Translations under genes and position numbers: made by a program
The notes under the pieces: generated by a model
Databases searched by the model: none
What the model was told of the DNA's origin: nothing
What the model saw: only the letters and a program-made list of their open reading frames with translations
Assembly: GCF_900110995.1 (NCBI RefSeq)
Contig: NZ_FOJF01000001.1
Span: forward strand, 1,815,199-1,879,198
Direction: 5' to 3'
DNA length: 64,000 nt
Source: Chitinophaga sp. YR573
GTDB lineage: Bacteria > Bacteroidota > Bacteroidia > Chitinophagales > Chitinophagaceae
Shown: positions 18,516 to 27,520 of the stretch, one piece after another
How positions within the stretch are numbered: the stretch's first letter is position 1
How the letters are laid out: each line of letters opens with the position of its first letter

Positions 18516-18896
18516 TTATTTCACCACATCCTCCAGCTCAACATCCCCATCATCAGCATCGCTCTCTATCAGCGCATCCTGAATCTTCACCACATCTGCC
18601 TGTAAATTATGGACATGCTTTTCTTTGTTCTTATTTACCTGCTGCTTCAATACATCCACGCACTCACTTACCGACGTTTCAAAATAAGTACTATGCTTCT
18701 TTACAAACAGATCGTTTCCCGGTATCTCCAGCCGGATCTCACAATAGTTATTCTCCGGATCTGATTCAGCGCCCTTAAACAGGATCACATTAGCCCTTAC
18801 AATCTTATCACTTTTCACAGTTTTCAGCTTTTCTGCTATAAAACTTTCAATGGATTCACCAGCCTTAAAGCCCAGTGATTGAATGATTATATCCAT
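18516..18896 (-). CDS. hpf: Ribosome hibernation promoting factor family (HPF/RaiA)
   Basis: The 126-residue protein fits the short HPF/RaiA family (old name sigma-54 modulation protein): an N-terminal strand (MDIIIQSLGFKAGESIESFIAEKL), the central NYCEIRLEIPGNDLFVKKHSTYFETSV, and a helix ending in many lysines, followed by an acidic tail rich in Asp/Glu. Members bind the 30S decoding centre and help ribosomes dimerise or idle in stationary phase. The acidic C-terminus is longer than minimal HPF but far short of the long form's dimerisation domain. It stands alone on its strand. Confidence 0.85.
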   Translation of the reverse strand: MDIIIQSLGFKAGESIESFIAEKLKTVKSDKIVRANVILFKGAESDPENNYCEIRLEIPGNDLFVKKHSTYFETSVSECVDVLKQQVNKNKEKHVHNLQADVVKIQDALIESDADDGDVELEDVVK

Positions 18897-19123
18897 ATAT
18901 TATACTTTTATACAGATAGAAACACTAATTATGCCAATATGTTTGTGCCACTACCCAATAATTTCAATAATGATCCTGAACCACATAGAGAAATAACAAA
19001 ATTACTTCATGAAAAAATTCAGTTATATTAGAGTTATTAGTATTTTACAATCGATTGAAAACCCGGAATAGAGACCATAGATTCTGTAGCAACGAAAAAC
19101 CTTACCCTTAAAATAGAACCATC

Positions 19124-21559
19124 ATGAACAAGCTTTATGCCTTTCTGGCAACCAGCGCTATATGCGTTGCCAGTACTCTTGTGCAGGCTCAGAACAAGCC
19201 CTTCCCACAAGCAATCTCCTATCCAAACTGTATCAAGCCCAGCAACGCAACTCAGGCAGAGATGAATGCCAGCGTAGCCAGCTATTACACCTACTGGAAA
19301 GCCAAGTACCTGAAAAACGACCTGTCCTCTCTTCCCGGTGGCTACTACATCAAAGGAGAGATCAGCGGCGATGCCGAAGGGTACACTCCTCTTGGCACTT
19401 CAGAAGGCCACGGTTATGGCATGGTAATCACCGCCCTCATGGCCGGTTACGATGCTAACGCCAAAACCATCTACGATGGCTTGTACAAAACAGCCCGCGC
19501 CTTCCACAGCTCTATCAACTCCAACCTCATGGGATGGGTAGTAGCTGATGCCAGCAGCGCACAAGGGCATTTTGACTCCGCTACTGATGGTGATATGGAT
19601 ATCGCCTATTCCCTCATTCTGGCTCATTACCAATGGGGTTCTACCGGTACCATCAATTACCTCGCTGAAGCCAAAAAGATGATCACAAGCGGCCTTAAAG
19701 TGGCAAATGTGACATCTACCAACCGCCTCAACCTGGGCGACTGGGACACCAAAAGCGCGTTGAACACCCGTCCTTCCGACTGGATGCTCAGCCACATGCG
19801 TGCTTTCGGTCAGGAGACAGGAGACGCTACCTGGGAATCTCTTATCAATAACCTGTACGCTGTGTACAACCAGTTCAGCACTACCTACTCTCCGTCTACC
19901 GGTCTGATCTCCGATTTCGTGGTGAAAAACCCACCGGAACCAGCTCCGGCAGATTTCATCGATGAAGGTCCGCAAACGAATGAGTACAACTACAATGCAT
20001 GTCGCGTACCTTTACGCGTCGTAATGGACTATGCTCTGTATGGTTCTTCCAACGCATACACCCTCTCCAATAAAATCGCTTCCTGGATCATCACCAAAAG
20101 CGGTGGTAATCCTGCCAATATCAAAGACGGCTACAAATTGAACGGTACCGTTTCCGGAACAGATCCTGAAGCAGTGTTCGTAGCTCCCTTTGTAGCTGCT
20201 TCTGTAGTAAACAGCAACAACCAGGCATTCCTGAACAGCGGCTGGACTTTCCTCAAAACAAAGAAGTCCGGTTACTACAGCGATACCTACAGCCTGTTAT
20301 GCCAGCTGTTCATCTCCGGTAACTGGTGGAAACCAGAAGCAGGCGTAGTTACTCCTACCTGCACACCGGCATCTGCCAGCAGTGACGATGGCAACGTAGC
20401 TACCAACGTACTCGATAACGACCTTACTACCCGCTGGTCTGCCAGTGGTGACGGCCAGTACATCCAGTTCTGCCTGGGCACTGCTACCGCTGTAAACGGT
20501 CTTGATATCGCTTTCTATAGCGGAGATACAAGAAAAGCCTCATTCGATATCCTCACCAGTACAGACGGTACTGCCTGGACTACCATAGCTGCCGGCCTGC
20601 AAAGCAGCGGTACTACTACTGCCCTGGAAACCTTCTCCTTTGCAACCACTACCGCTAAGTATGTGAGGATCCTCGGACATGGCAACAACCTAAACGCCTG
20701 GAACAGTATCACCGAAGTGAAAATAAAGACAGTATCAAACACCGTTCAAACTACACTCACGGTTGTAAAAGATGCTTACGTTAGAAATGGCACTTACGCA
20801 GACAGCGCCTACGGTACCAGCGATCCACTATTGCTGTCAACTAAACTGAATACCGCTGCTACCCCTGGGTACGATAGACAAACATACATCGGATTTGATC
20901 TTAGCAGCATCTCCGGTACCATCTCCAGCGTAGTATTAAAAGTATACGGTAAACTGGAAGATCTCCGCACCACAAATATCCCCGTTGGCGTATACTCCGT
21001 ATCCAACACCACCTGGACAGAAGCCGCGCTCACATGGAACAACAAACCAGCCGTAGCTGCAACTACGTTAAGCACTGTTACACTCACAGATTCATTGCCC
21101 CGTTATTATAACTGGGATATCACTGCATATGTGAAAAGTGAAAAAGCAGCTGGCCGTAATGCCATCTCCCTGGCGCTGATTAACCTGGCCATCAGCACAC
21201 CCAGACTGGTATGGAACTCAAAAGAAACCGGCAACAATGCGCCACAACTGGTAGTAACGACCATTCCTGCGGCTGCTAAAATAGCCAGCAATGAGAAAGT
21301 CAGTACACAACAGCTCAGCGTATATCCAACACCGTTTAACAATAACGCAAACGTTGCATTCACATTGAAAGATGCTGGTTTAACAACATTAGCAGTATAC
21401 GATATAAATGGAAAACAAGTAGCAGTTATAGTAAGAGAAAACCTGGCAGCAGGTAACTATAACCGTTCCTTCTCCGCCAACAATATACCTGCTGGCTTTT
21501 ATGTGTTGAAACTTACACATAACGGAACACTCACGACTAAAAAAGTAATCAAGAACTAA
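19124..21559 (+). CDS. GH8 glycoside hydrolase with F5/8C, DNRLRE and T9SS sorting domains
   Basis: The 811-residue secreted enzyme has a signal peptide (1-22) and a GH8 catalytic domain (about 30-400). Glu94 in GTSEGHGYGM is the likely acid, and ATDGDMDIAYSLILAHYQW (153-171) matches the GH8 signature containing Asp157. Next come an F5/8 type C-like carbohydrate-binding domain (about 405-540, NVLDNDLTTRWSASGDG), a DNRLRE/CBM96-like beta-sandwich (about 545-715) and a C-terminal type IX secretion sorting domain (about 730-811, YPTPFNNNANVAF … AGFYVLKLTHNG … KKVIKN). GH8 covers endoglucanase, chitosanase and xylanase; which one applies here cannot be told. It probably acts outside the cell or on its surface. 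Base composition is GC-richer than the lan region. Confidence 0.9.
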   Translation: MNKLYAFLATSAICVASTLVQAQNKPFPQAISYPNCIKPSNATQAEMNASVASYYTYWKAKYLKNDLSSLPGGYYIKGEISGDAEGYTPLGTSEGHGYGMVITALMAGYDANAKTIYDGLYKTARAFHSSINSNLMGWVVADASSAQGHFDSATDGDMDIAYSLILAHYQWGSTGTINYLAEAKKMITSGLKVANVTSTNRLNLGDWDTKSALNTRPSDWMLSHMRAFGQETGDATWESLINNLYAVYNQFSTTYSPSTGLISDFVVKNPPEPAPADFIDEGPQTNEYNYNACRVPLRVVMDYALYGSSNAYTLSNKIASWIITKSGGNPANIKDGYKLNGTVSGTDPEAVFVAPFVAASVVNSNNQAFLNSGWTFLKTKKSGYYSDTYSLLCQLFISGNWWKPEAGVVTPTCTPASASSDDGNVATNVLDNDLTTRWSASGDGQYIQFCLGTATAVNGLDIAFYSGDTRKASFDILTSTDGTAWTTIAAGLQSSGTTTALETFSFATTTAKYVRILGHGNNLNAWNSITEVKIKTVSNTVQTTLTVVKDAYVRNGTYADSAYGTSDPLLLSTKLNTAATPGYDRQTYIGFDLSSISGTISSVVLKVYGKLEDLRTTNIPVGVYSVSNTTWTEAALTWNNKPAVAATTLSTVTLTDSLPRYYNWDITAYVKSEKAAGRNAISLALINLAISTPRLVWNSKETGNNAPQLVVTTIPAAAKIASNEKVSTQQLSVYPTPFNNNANVAFTLKDAGLTTLAVYDINGKQVAVIVRENLAAGNYNRSFSANNIPAGFYVLKLTHNGTLTTKKVIKN

Positions 21560-21565
21560 TCCCCG

Positions 21566-21595
21566 AAAGCTCCTGCTACACACAGCAGGAGCTTT
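21566..21595 (+). terminator. Terminator after the GH8 gene
   Basis: A perfect 12-bp stem, AAAGCTCCTGCT (21566-21577) and AGCAGGAGCTTT (21584-21595), with a 6-base loop and following CTTATT, seven bases after the GH8 stop. Confidence 0.85.
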
Positions 21596-21723
21596 CTTAT
21601 TCCATTCTAGCAAACGCAATCGATGCCGGTAACGATTGCACAAATAATCATCCCCACTTCCATTTTATAATTGAAATTTGATTCTGATAATTATTTTTAA
21701 CCCTTCGTAAAATTCCAAATGTT

Positions 21724-22611
21724 ATGAAAACTCCTCTGGCGATTATTTTGCTGGCTATTGCTTTTTCCAGCTGCGGAAAGAACAATGTACTTCCTCCTCC
21801 AACGTTAAACGAATCACAAGGTATTGCGGCATCACAGGTAACAGCTGCTGCTGTCAGCGTAACTGTCACTACAGAATCGGCTTTAAAGTCTGCCATCTCA
21901 GCCGCAGTACCCGGTGATATCATTACCATCAGTGGTACCATCAAGCTAACAAGTACCCTGCAATTACTCAACAGCGGCACTTCAAGTGCTAAAATCAATT
22001 TCACCGGTGGTACACTGGATTGTTCCGGTATCTCCTCCGGATGGGGTGTGAAAGTAAACGGCAGCTACTGGAACATCACCAACATGACTATTAAGAACGC
22101 GCCCGATGCTGGCCTGGTATTCCAGATCGGTGGTAACAACTACGTGAACAACGTAAAAACCAACGGAAACAAAGACACCGGTATACAGGTGTACAACGGC
22201 GCTTACAATGTAAGTGTAAATAACTGCACTTCTACCAGCAACAACGACACACAGAATGCAGGTGAAAATGCTGACGGCTTTGCCTGCAAATTATCCGGTG
22301 GTAGCGGCAATCAGTTTAACAATTGTGTCGCTACGTCTAACGCTGATGATGGATTTGATCTCTATGGACAAACCTATCCCGTTAAATTAACAGGTTGTAC
22401 CGCTAACAGTAACGGTATAGGTTCTAATGGTGATGGTAATGGATTTAAATTAGGTAGTTCAGGATTGAGTGTGGCACATACAGTAACTAATTGTGCTGCC
22501 AGTAACAACTCTCCTGGATGGGGTTTCACAAGGAATGGCAATGCTAAAGGGGTGATTAAATACAGTGGACTTACCGGCTCTGGTAATGCAGCAGGCTTTA
22601 GTGATCTTTAA
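21724..22611 (+). CDS. PL9-like pectate lyase, lipoprotein beta-helix
   Basis: The 295-residue protein has a lipobox (LAIAFSSC, Cys17) and a right-handed parallel beta-helix. Asp184 (ENADGFACK), Asp208, Asp209 and Asp212 (NADDGFDLYG) reproduce the spacing I recall for the four calcium ligands of the PL9 enzyme Pel9A (209, 233, 234, 237). Lys242 in GNGFKLG corresponds to the Brønsted base Lys273. PL9 enzymes cleave polygalacturonate by beta-elimination. It is smaller than many PL9 enzymes. It follows the GH8 gene but is separated from it by a terminator, so it has its own promoter; both genes suggest attack on plant material. Confidence 0.82.
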   Translation: MKTPLAIILLAIAFSSCGKNNVLPPPTLNESQGIAASQVTAAAVSVTVTTESALKSAISAAVPGDIITISGTIKLTSTLQLLNSGTSSAKINFTGGTLDCSGISSGWGVKVNGSYWNITNMTIKNAPDAGLVFQIGGNNYVNNVKTNGNKDTGIQVYNGAYNVSVNNCTSTSNNDTQNAGENADGFACKLSGGSGNQFNNCVATSNADDGFDLYGQTYPVKLTGCTANSNGIGSNGDGNGFKLGSSGLSVAHTVTNCAASNNSPGWGFTRNGNAKGVIKYSGLTGSGNAAGFSDL

Positions 22612-22624
22612 TAAATCAAATAAC

Positions 22625-22693
22625 AATTCTTTTGTGGTGGTGCTTCGCACCATCACAAAAGAATTAAAGGGTTTTTGCAGGGCTTCGCCCTGC
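22625..22693. repeat. Two REP-like hairpins with identical GCTTCGC tips
   Basis: The first hairpin pairs 22625-22643 with 22647-22665 (19-bp arms, one G:U-type mismatch). The second pairs GCAGGGC (22677-22683) with GCCCTGC (22687-22693). Both have the three-base loop TTC closed by GC pairs. They lie between convergent genes and probably end transcription from both sides; the shared tip suggests a dispersed palindromic repeat family. Confidence 0.6.
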
Positions 22694-22727
22694 ACCCAAA
22701 ATTGTTTTCTTTGCCCTGCCCCTAAAA

Positions 22728-23564
22728 TTATTTTCTTTCTGCTACTCTTAGCAAATCTGCTACCTCATCCTGTTTCCATTCAACCATATTCTCCAACACA
22801 GTCTTCCCTCTGTCATCTGTTACACTAAGATCCGCATGATGCGCCAGCAACAATTTTATCATCTCTATCTTCCGGCTTCTGCAAGCTGTACTTAAAGGGG
22901 TTTCGCAATTATTACTCTTAACATTCACCAACGCCCCCTGATCAATTAAATACTCCGCCACTCTTACATTCCCCCTCGAAGCCAATCCCATCAATATCGT
23001 CTCATCATCATGTGTTCTGACATTTACATCCGCACCATGCTCTACCAATAACTGAACAATACTCAACCTGTCATTTAATGACGCATATACCAGCGGTGTC
23101 AACCCATCTTTACTGACCGCATTCACTTTGGCTTCTTTAGCCAGTAACCTGCGAACAATTCGCTCATCGCCCCGGGTAGCACTATACATCAACGGAGTCA
23201 CCCCATCCCTGTTCACATTATCCACATTGGCACCATGCGCAATGAATGTATCCACCATCGCTTCATAACCTCTGAAAGTAGCAATGGCCAACGCTGTTTC
23301 TCCTAACTTATTCTTCACATCTACCAATGCATCATGATTAAGCAGAAACGTTACTATCTCAGGATACCCCATACTCACTGCCCATATCAGAGGCGTATTC
23401 CCTTCATCATCCTGAATATCCACACTAATCCCCTTCGCCATTGCCTGTTCCATTCCACTAATATCCTTCTGCCGGGTAGCATTGATCATTGGGTTGCCGG
23501 CATGTTTATCAGCACAGGCACTTAAAAACAGTAAAAGGAAGATGAATAATCGGGTAGACATCAT
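22728..23564 (-). CDS. Ankyrin-repeat lipoprotein
   Basis: Read from the Met pair at 23564, the protein is 278 residues with a lipobox (FLLLFLSAC) followed by about seven ankyrin repeats covering nearly the whole chain (motifs such as DEGNTPLIWAVSMGYPEIVTFLL, DGVTPLMYSATRGD, DGLTPLVYASLNDR). The upstream 17 codons of the open frame carry no signal and are unlikely to be translated. It should be an envelope-anchored protein-binding module. No catalytic domain or partner gene is visible; its neighbour at 23632 belongs to a different run. Confidence 0.85.
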   Translation of the reverse strand: MMSTRLFIFLLLFLSACADKHAGNPMINATRQKDISGMEQAMAKGISVDIQDDEGNTPLIWAVSMGYPEIVTFLLNHDALVDVKNKLGETALAIATFRGYEAMVDTFIAHGANVDNVNRDGVTPLMYSATRGDERIVRRLLAKEAKVNAVSKDGLTPLVYASLNDRLSIVQLLVEHGADVNVRTHDDETILMGLASRGNVRVAEYLIDQGALVNVKSNNCETPLSTACRSRKIEMIKLLLAHHADLSVTDDRGKTVLENMVEWKQDEVADLLRVAERK

Positions 23565-23631
23565 GATCTGGTTTGGGTTAAACGCCACTAATATACAGCC
23601 CTTGCATGCGACCATTTTTCAGTGTACACCC

Positions 23632-24150
23632 CTACTTCAGCGAACAATCTATACCCAGCGGGCTTCCCTTAATCTTACAGACCAAAGGAAAGGCGGGGTT
23701 ATTTAAGATCCACCACTCAGTTGTCTCATCTTTGGCAGTCACATGTAACATATCCCCCTCACGCTCCTTTAAATTATACACCGTATTATCATATACAAAT
23801 GCATGCTCCTTCTCCAGTTTCTTAAAAGCATCCGTAGAGATTATCATAAACGTCTCATCATCTTTCAAATTTATCACTGCATCAGCCAAAGGCTGTACAA
23901 AATTCATTTTCACAGCATGCTGCAATGCTGACGGTAACATCCTGTAAGTACCACCGGCAAGGCCACGGATCTTCCAGCCTAATACCAGCGTATCCGTAAA
24001 ATGCAATACGCTGAACTCAATAGGTACCGTCTGCCCATGCAGGGAGAAGATGTAATTAAAAGTAGCCCCTTCTTTAATAGCAGGAGCCTGACTATAACCA
24101 TGCAGAAAAAACAAACTAAATATCAGTAAACAGATAACTCTTTTCATCAT
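23632..24150 (-). CDS. Secreted protein of unknown function, last gene of the GH92 locus
   Basis: The 172-residue product has a Sec signal (MMKRVICLLIFSLFFLHGYSQ) and a predicted all-beta mature part with no motif I recognise. Two Cys near the C-terminus (LVCKIKG, GIDCSLK) could pair. Its start codon overlaps the GH92 stop by one base (TAATG), so translation is coupled and it belongs to this polysaccharide utilisation locus. A glycan-binding or accessory role is possible but unproven. Confidence 0.65.
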   Translation of the reverse strand: MMKRVICLLIFSLFFLHGYSQAPAIKEGATFNYIFSLHGQTVPIEFSVLHFTDTLVLGWKIRGLAGGTYRMLPSALQHAVKMNFVQPLADAVINLKDDETFMIISTDAFKKLEKEHAFVYDNTVYNLKEREGDMLHVTAKDETTEWWILNNPAFPLVCKIKGSPLGIDCSLK

Positions 24151-26396
24151 TAAATTTTAGGTGGTAATACAGTCGTGCCCCAGGCAGAAGGCTTTACATC
24201 CATTTCAAATATCAATTCTCCTCCTTTCACAATATCCGCATGCTCTATCCAGGCCTGATCCAGTTGCTTACCATTCAATGTAACCGACTTCACAAAACGA
24301 TTCTGCGGAGAAAGATTCTTAGCGATGATAATAAAGTCTTTCCCATTTTCCTGGTGCAAAGTCACCGACTTCAACAAAGGAGCATTCAGCAGATAATAAG
24401 ACTGCCCCGCATTAGGATACAACCCCATCATATGAAAAGCTAACCAGGAAGACATCGCCCCTGAATCATCATTGCCCGGCAATCCGAAATGAGAAGTATT
24501 ATAATTAGTACTGATGATCTCACGGATACGCTCACTGCTCAGATCAGGACGACCAATCCAATGATACAAACAAGGTGTCAGGAAAGAAGGCTCATTCGCC
24601 ACATTGTAAAAACTCCTGGTAAACAAGGTATCCAACCGGCGACGAAAAGCATCCGGTCCACCGGATTTTTCAATCAGCGCAGGTACCTCATGAGGGATAC
24701 TCAGAGAATACTCCCAGGAAGTAGCTTCATAAAAGAACGCACACCAATGACATACATACCAGGGAAACTCCCTGCTCAACGGCCCATATACAAAAGTAGG
24801 ATGCTGGTTCTTAGCCGTTCCATAAGGAATTGTATCCAGCCACCTGCCTGCTGCATCTTTAGGCATAATAAAACCTTTCGCACCATGATCTGTATAATCA
24901 TCCCGCCAAAGATTCTTCCAGTTACCCGACTGCTTTATAAAACGATCATAAATGGCTGTTTTATTCAAACCCTTAGCCACCGTAGCAATACAGTAATCAT
25001 CATATGCATAATCCAGGGTACGGTTTCCTGAACGGACAAAATTATAAGACACATACCCCAGCTTGTTATAATCCGTCAATCCACCCCGCCCTTCTTTTTC
25101 TTCATTTCCACCAGGGGGGACATTGGCATCCTGTAACATTGCATCCAGGGCCAGGGTATAATCAATCCCCTTCAAACCCTTTACAAATGCATCTGCAATC
25201 AATACTTCTGCATTAGAACCACCCTGCGTACGACCATTAGCATTCCCACTCCGGGAATCCGGCATAAAGCCATCATGCTTATAAATATTCAACAATGCAT
25301 TCACAATCTCTACTTCCCTTGTTGGAGATATTAAAGTGATCAAAGGATTGGAAGATCTGTAAGTATCCCAGATAGCATAGAAGTCATCATAATAAGGCTG
25401 ATCATTCCATAAAGGATTCTCTCCCGTTCTGTCAACTGGCATCAGCATGGTATGATACAATGCTGTATAAAATAGTTTCTTCTGTTCTATAGTAGAAGAG
25501 CTATCAATAGCCACACGTTCAAAAAGGTGTTCCCACTTAGCTCTTACCTCATCAAGTACCTTTTCAAAACTCCATCCCGGAATCTCAGTGGTTATATTCT
25601 CTTTAGCCTTCAGGGAACTGATAAAAGAAATACCCACCTTTACTTTCAGAGAATCTCCACCTCCTTTAAAAGTTAATAATGCTCCTGTCTTCTCACCTGA
25701 ATCAAACTGCATTTTTTTGCCCTCATAAACTTTGGGCCCCTTCCACGTACTAAAAGCCGCTACCGGCTGATCAAACACAGCATCGAAATAAACAGTATAG
25801 GCAGGTCCGTTATTCCATCCCCCTCTTATCCTGCTATATCCTCTTACTTCTGTATCAGATACTACTTCAATTTCAGAGCCTACAAATTGCTGTGCTTCCC
25901 TTGCCTCAGGTACAGGTTGTTCTCCTAAAAAGAACCCTGCATCTATCTGCAACGATTTTTGCTGCTGATAAGTGAACCGGTAAAAACTTACTTTCTCTGC
26001 AGTAGTAATTTCTGCCTTTATCCCGTCTCTTTTCAGATCAACACTATAATATCCTAACGTGGCCATTTCATGCTCACGCAAAGAAGACTTATCTACCCCA
26101 GAAGATGAATAAGGCATGATAAGGATATTCCCATACTTAGGCCCACCTCCCGTTCCGCTCACATGCACCTGTCCGAAACCGGTAACAGGTACAGGGGAAG
26201 GTAACCATCCGCTATTAGGACGGGAAGAACAATCCGGGCTCGGTTTAATCATTCCAAAAGGACAGGAAGGGCCGATAAACACACGCCCCAATCCCTCCGA
26301 TCCAATCATAGGATCTACATACTGATAAAGGCGCTGCTGCGCCTTCACCGAAAAAGAAAAACAAATCAGGACAATCGCCGTTCTGAAAGAAAACAT
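24150..26396 (-). CDS. GH92 exo-alpha-mannosidase
   Basis: The 748-residue secreted enzyme matches GH92, calcium-dependent inverting alpha-mannosidases that trim N-glycans and yeast mannan. The N-terminal beta-sandwich begins after the signal with VDPMIGSEGLGRVFIGPSCPFGMIKPSPDC. The catalytic (alpha/alpha)6 domain contains WDTYRSSNPLITLI, GGSNAEVLIADAFVKG and GLPGNDDSGAMSSWLAFHMMG, the family motif whose acidic pair supplies the base. Family members usually have Gln where this one has Ala (GNDDxGQMSAW against GNDDSGAMSSW). It is eight bases after the PI-PLC-like gene and downstream of SusCD. Confidence 0.92.
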   Translation of the reverse strand: MFSFRTAIVLICFSFSVKAQQRLYQYVDPMIGSEGLGRVFIGPSCPFGMIKPSPDCSSRPNSGWLPSPVPVTGFGQVHVSGTGGGPKYGNILIMPYSSSGVDKSSLREHEMATLGYYSVDLKRDGIKAEITTAEKVSFYRFTYQQQKSLQIDAGFFLGEQPVPEAREAQQFVGSEIEVVSDTEVRGYSRIRGGWNNGPAYTVYFDAVFDQPVAAFSTWKGPKVYEGKKMQFDSGEKTGALLTFKGGGDSLKVKVGISFISSLKAKENITTEIPGWSFEKVLDEVRAKWEHLFERVAIDSSSTIEQKKLFYTALYHTMLMPVDRTGENPLWNDQPYYDDFYAIWDTYRSSNPLITLISPTREVEIVNALLNIYKHDGFMPDSRSGNANGRTQGGSNAEVLIADAFVKGLKGIDYTLALDAMLQDANVPPGGNEEKEGRGGLTDYNKLGYVSYNFVRSGNRTLDYAYDDYCIATVAKGLNKTAIYDRFIKQSGNWKNLWRDDYTDHGAKGFIMPKDAAGRWLDTIPYGTAKNQHPTFVYGPLSREFPWYVCHWCAFFYEATSWEYSLSIPHEVPALIEKSGGPDAFRRRLDTLFTRSFYNVANEPSFLTPCLYHWIGRPDLSSERIREIISTNYNTSHFGLPGNDDSGAMSSWLAFHMMGLYPNAGQSYYLLNAPLLKSVTLHQENGKDFIIIAKNLSPQNRFVKSVTLNGKQLDQAWIEHADIVKGGELIFEMDVKPSAWGTTVLPPKI

Positions 26397-26404
26397 AATT
26401 TCAT

Positions 26405-27463
26405 CTATTTACTGAATACAGGATCTAACCTGAAATATTTACTATCTCCGTCAAAACTGATCACATAATCAGATTTGAAATGCGTACTCTTTTTATAATA
26501 ATCCGTTGTAATGATCTGCGCACCTGAATTACACGCCGCTTCAAAACCTGACTTATCATTCTCACGTGCTTCTTTAGTATCAGAATCTGCACGGGTGCGA
26601 ATAATATATCCCTTCTCAACTAAACTTTTCATTTCCGGAAAACGTGGATTATTCCTGATCATCATCGCTGCCTCAGGTGTACCCGGATCAGCATTCACAA
26701 ATAATACACGTCCTTTCAAAGAAGGATGTCCTACAATATACAAATCTCTTTTACGGTTATTATCATCCATCAAAAATACAAACTTACCACGCGCAGCATC
26801 CAATGTAGGCCAGTTATCATGCAACACTGCATCTTCCAGTGTATTATACTTTCCTCTCACCATATCAGGCACCAGCAACTGTGCAACACCCAGATCTTCC
26901 CTGAGCGTACTATCCAACTGATCAAAATCACGGGCAGTAAATTTATCTGGTTCAGTTAATTCATGATTTGGAGAAACACCATCCTTTGGTTCCAGTGTAA
27001 TAAATACAGGAGGATGATCAGGATGTTTATCAGACCATGCTTTCAGTTCATGTAAACAACGTCTTAAAGTGAGGCAATCACTGCGGAAATCCAGATCTGG
27101 TATATGTAATACTTTAAATCCCGGCTCATTCATCACACCGGCAGTATCAAATGCAGGTTGATTTGGTACCCATTGCAACCCTTTTGGATGTGCATATTTT
27201 CCACCTTTGGGATCAGCATACACATCTATCTCCAGATTCAACAACCCCATCTCCAGTTGTTCCGTCAAAGAAACATGTTCATAATCGATCTTACTCGCAG
27301 AAACAGAATCTTTCTTCTGAAATAATTTAAACAATGCAGGATCGATCGCCTTCTTATAACTGTTATGCGATCCTATTACCTGGATCTTATTAATATGTAC
27401 TTTCCCTTTATCTACAACAGGAGAAATCAACAATAATAAACCTAACAAACTTTTCATGTACAA
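26405..27463 (-). CDS. Secreted Ca2+-dependent PI-PLC-like phosphodiesterase (PLC-C1-like)
   Basis: The 352-residue protein has a short signal and a PLC-like TIM barrel: KIQVIGSHNSYKKAIDP has the first catalytic His, LLNLEIDVYADPKGG the metal-binding acidic residues, and HPPVFITLEPKDG, GKFVFLMDDNNRKR and ARENDKSGFEAACNSGAQIITTDYY the later strands. This is the Streptomyces-type, Ca2+-dependent PI-PLC group. The family cleaves phosphoinositide-type phosphodiesters; the true substrate here is unknown. Its place between SusD and an alpha-mannosidase suggests a substrate with both mannose and an inositol phosphate, such as a GPI-type glycan (inference). Confidence 0.82.
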   Translation of the reverse strand: MYMKSLLGLLLLISPVVDKGKVHINKIQVIGSHNSYKKAIDPALFKLFQKKDSVSASKIDYEHVSLTEQLEMGLLNLEIDVYADPKGGKYAHPKGLQWVPNQPAFDTAGVMNEPGFKVLHIPDLDFRSDCLTLRRCLHELKAWSDKHPDHPPVFITLEPKDGVSPNHELTEPDKFTARDFDQLDSTLREDLGVAQLLVPDMVRGKYNTLEDAVLHDNWPTLDAARGKFVFLMDDNNRKRDLYIVGHPSLKGRVLFVNADPGTPEAAMMIRNNPRFPEMKSLVEKGYIIRTRADSDTKEARENDKSGFEAACNSGAQIITTDYYKKSTHFKSDYVISFDGDSKYFRLDPVFSK

Positions 27464-27480
27464 ATGTATTTAAATCAAAA

Positions 27481-27506
27481 CAGGAAGTTCCCGGGGGAAC
27501 TTCCTG
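27481..27506 (-). terminator. Strong hairpin between SusD and the downstream enzymes
   Basis: CAGGAAGTTCCC (27481-27492) pairs perfectly with GGGAACTTCCTG (27495-27506). On the minus strand it lies just after the SusD stop and is followed by TTTTGATTT. It probably acts as a partial terminator or 3' RNA stabiliser that keeps SusCD transcript above that of the enzyme genes. Confidence 0.65.
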
Positions 27507-27520
27507 CAAAAAAAGAAATT

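Noticed and set aside
19400..19975. Long minus-strand frame inside the GH8 gene
   Set aside because: The plus strand has the full GH8 signature here; the frame is a by-product of GC-rich codons.
24489..25031. 180-codon plus-strand frame within the GH92 gene
   Set aside because: The minus strand encodes an unbroken GH92 enzyme with its motifs; this frame is antisense noise.
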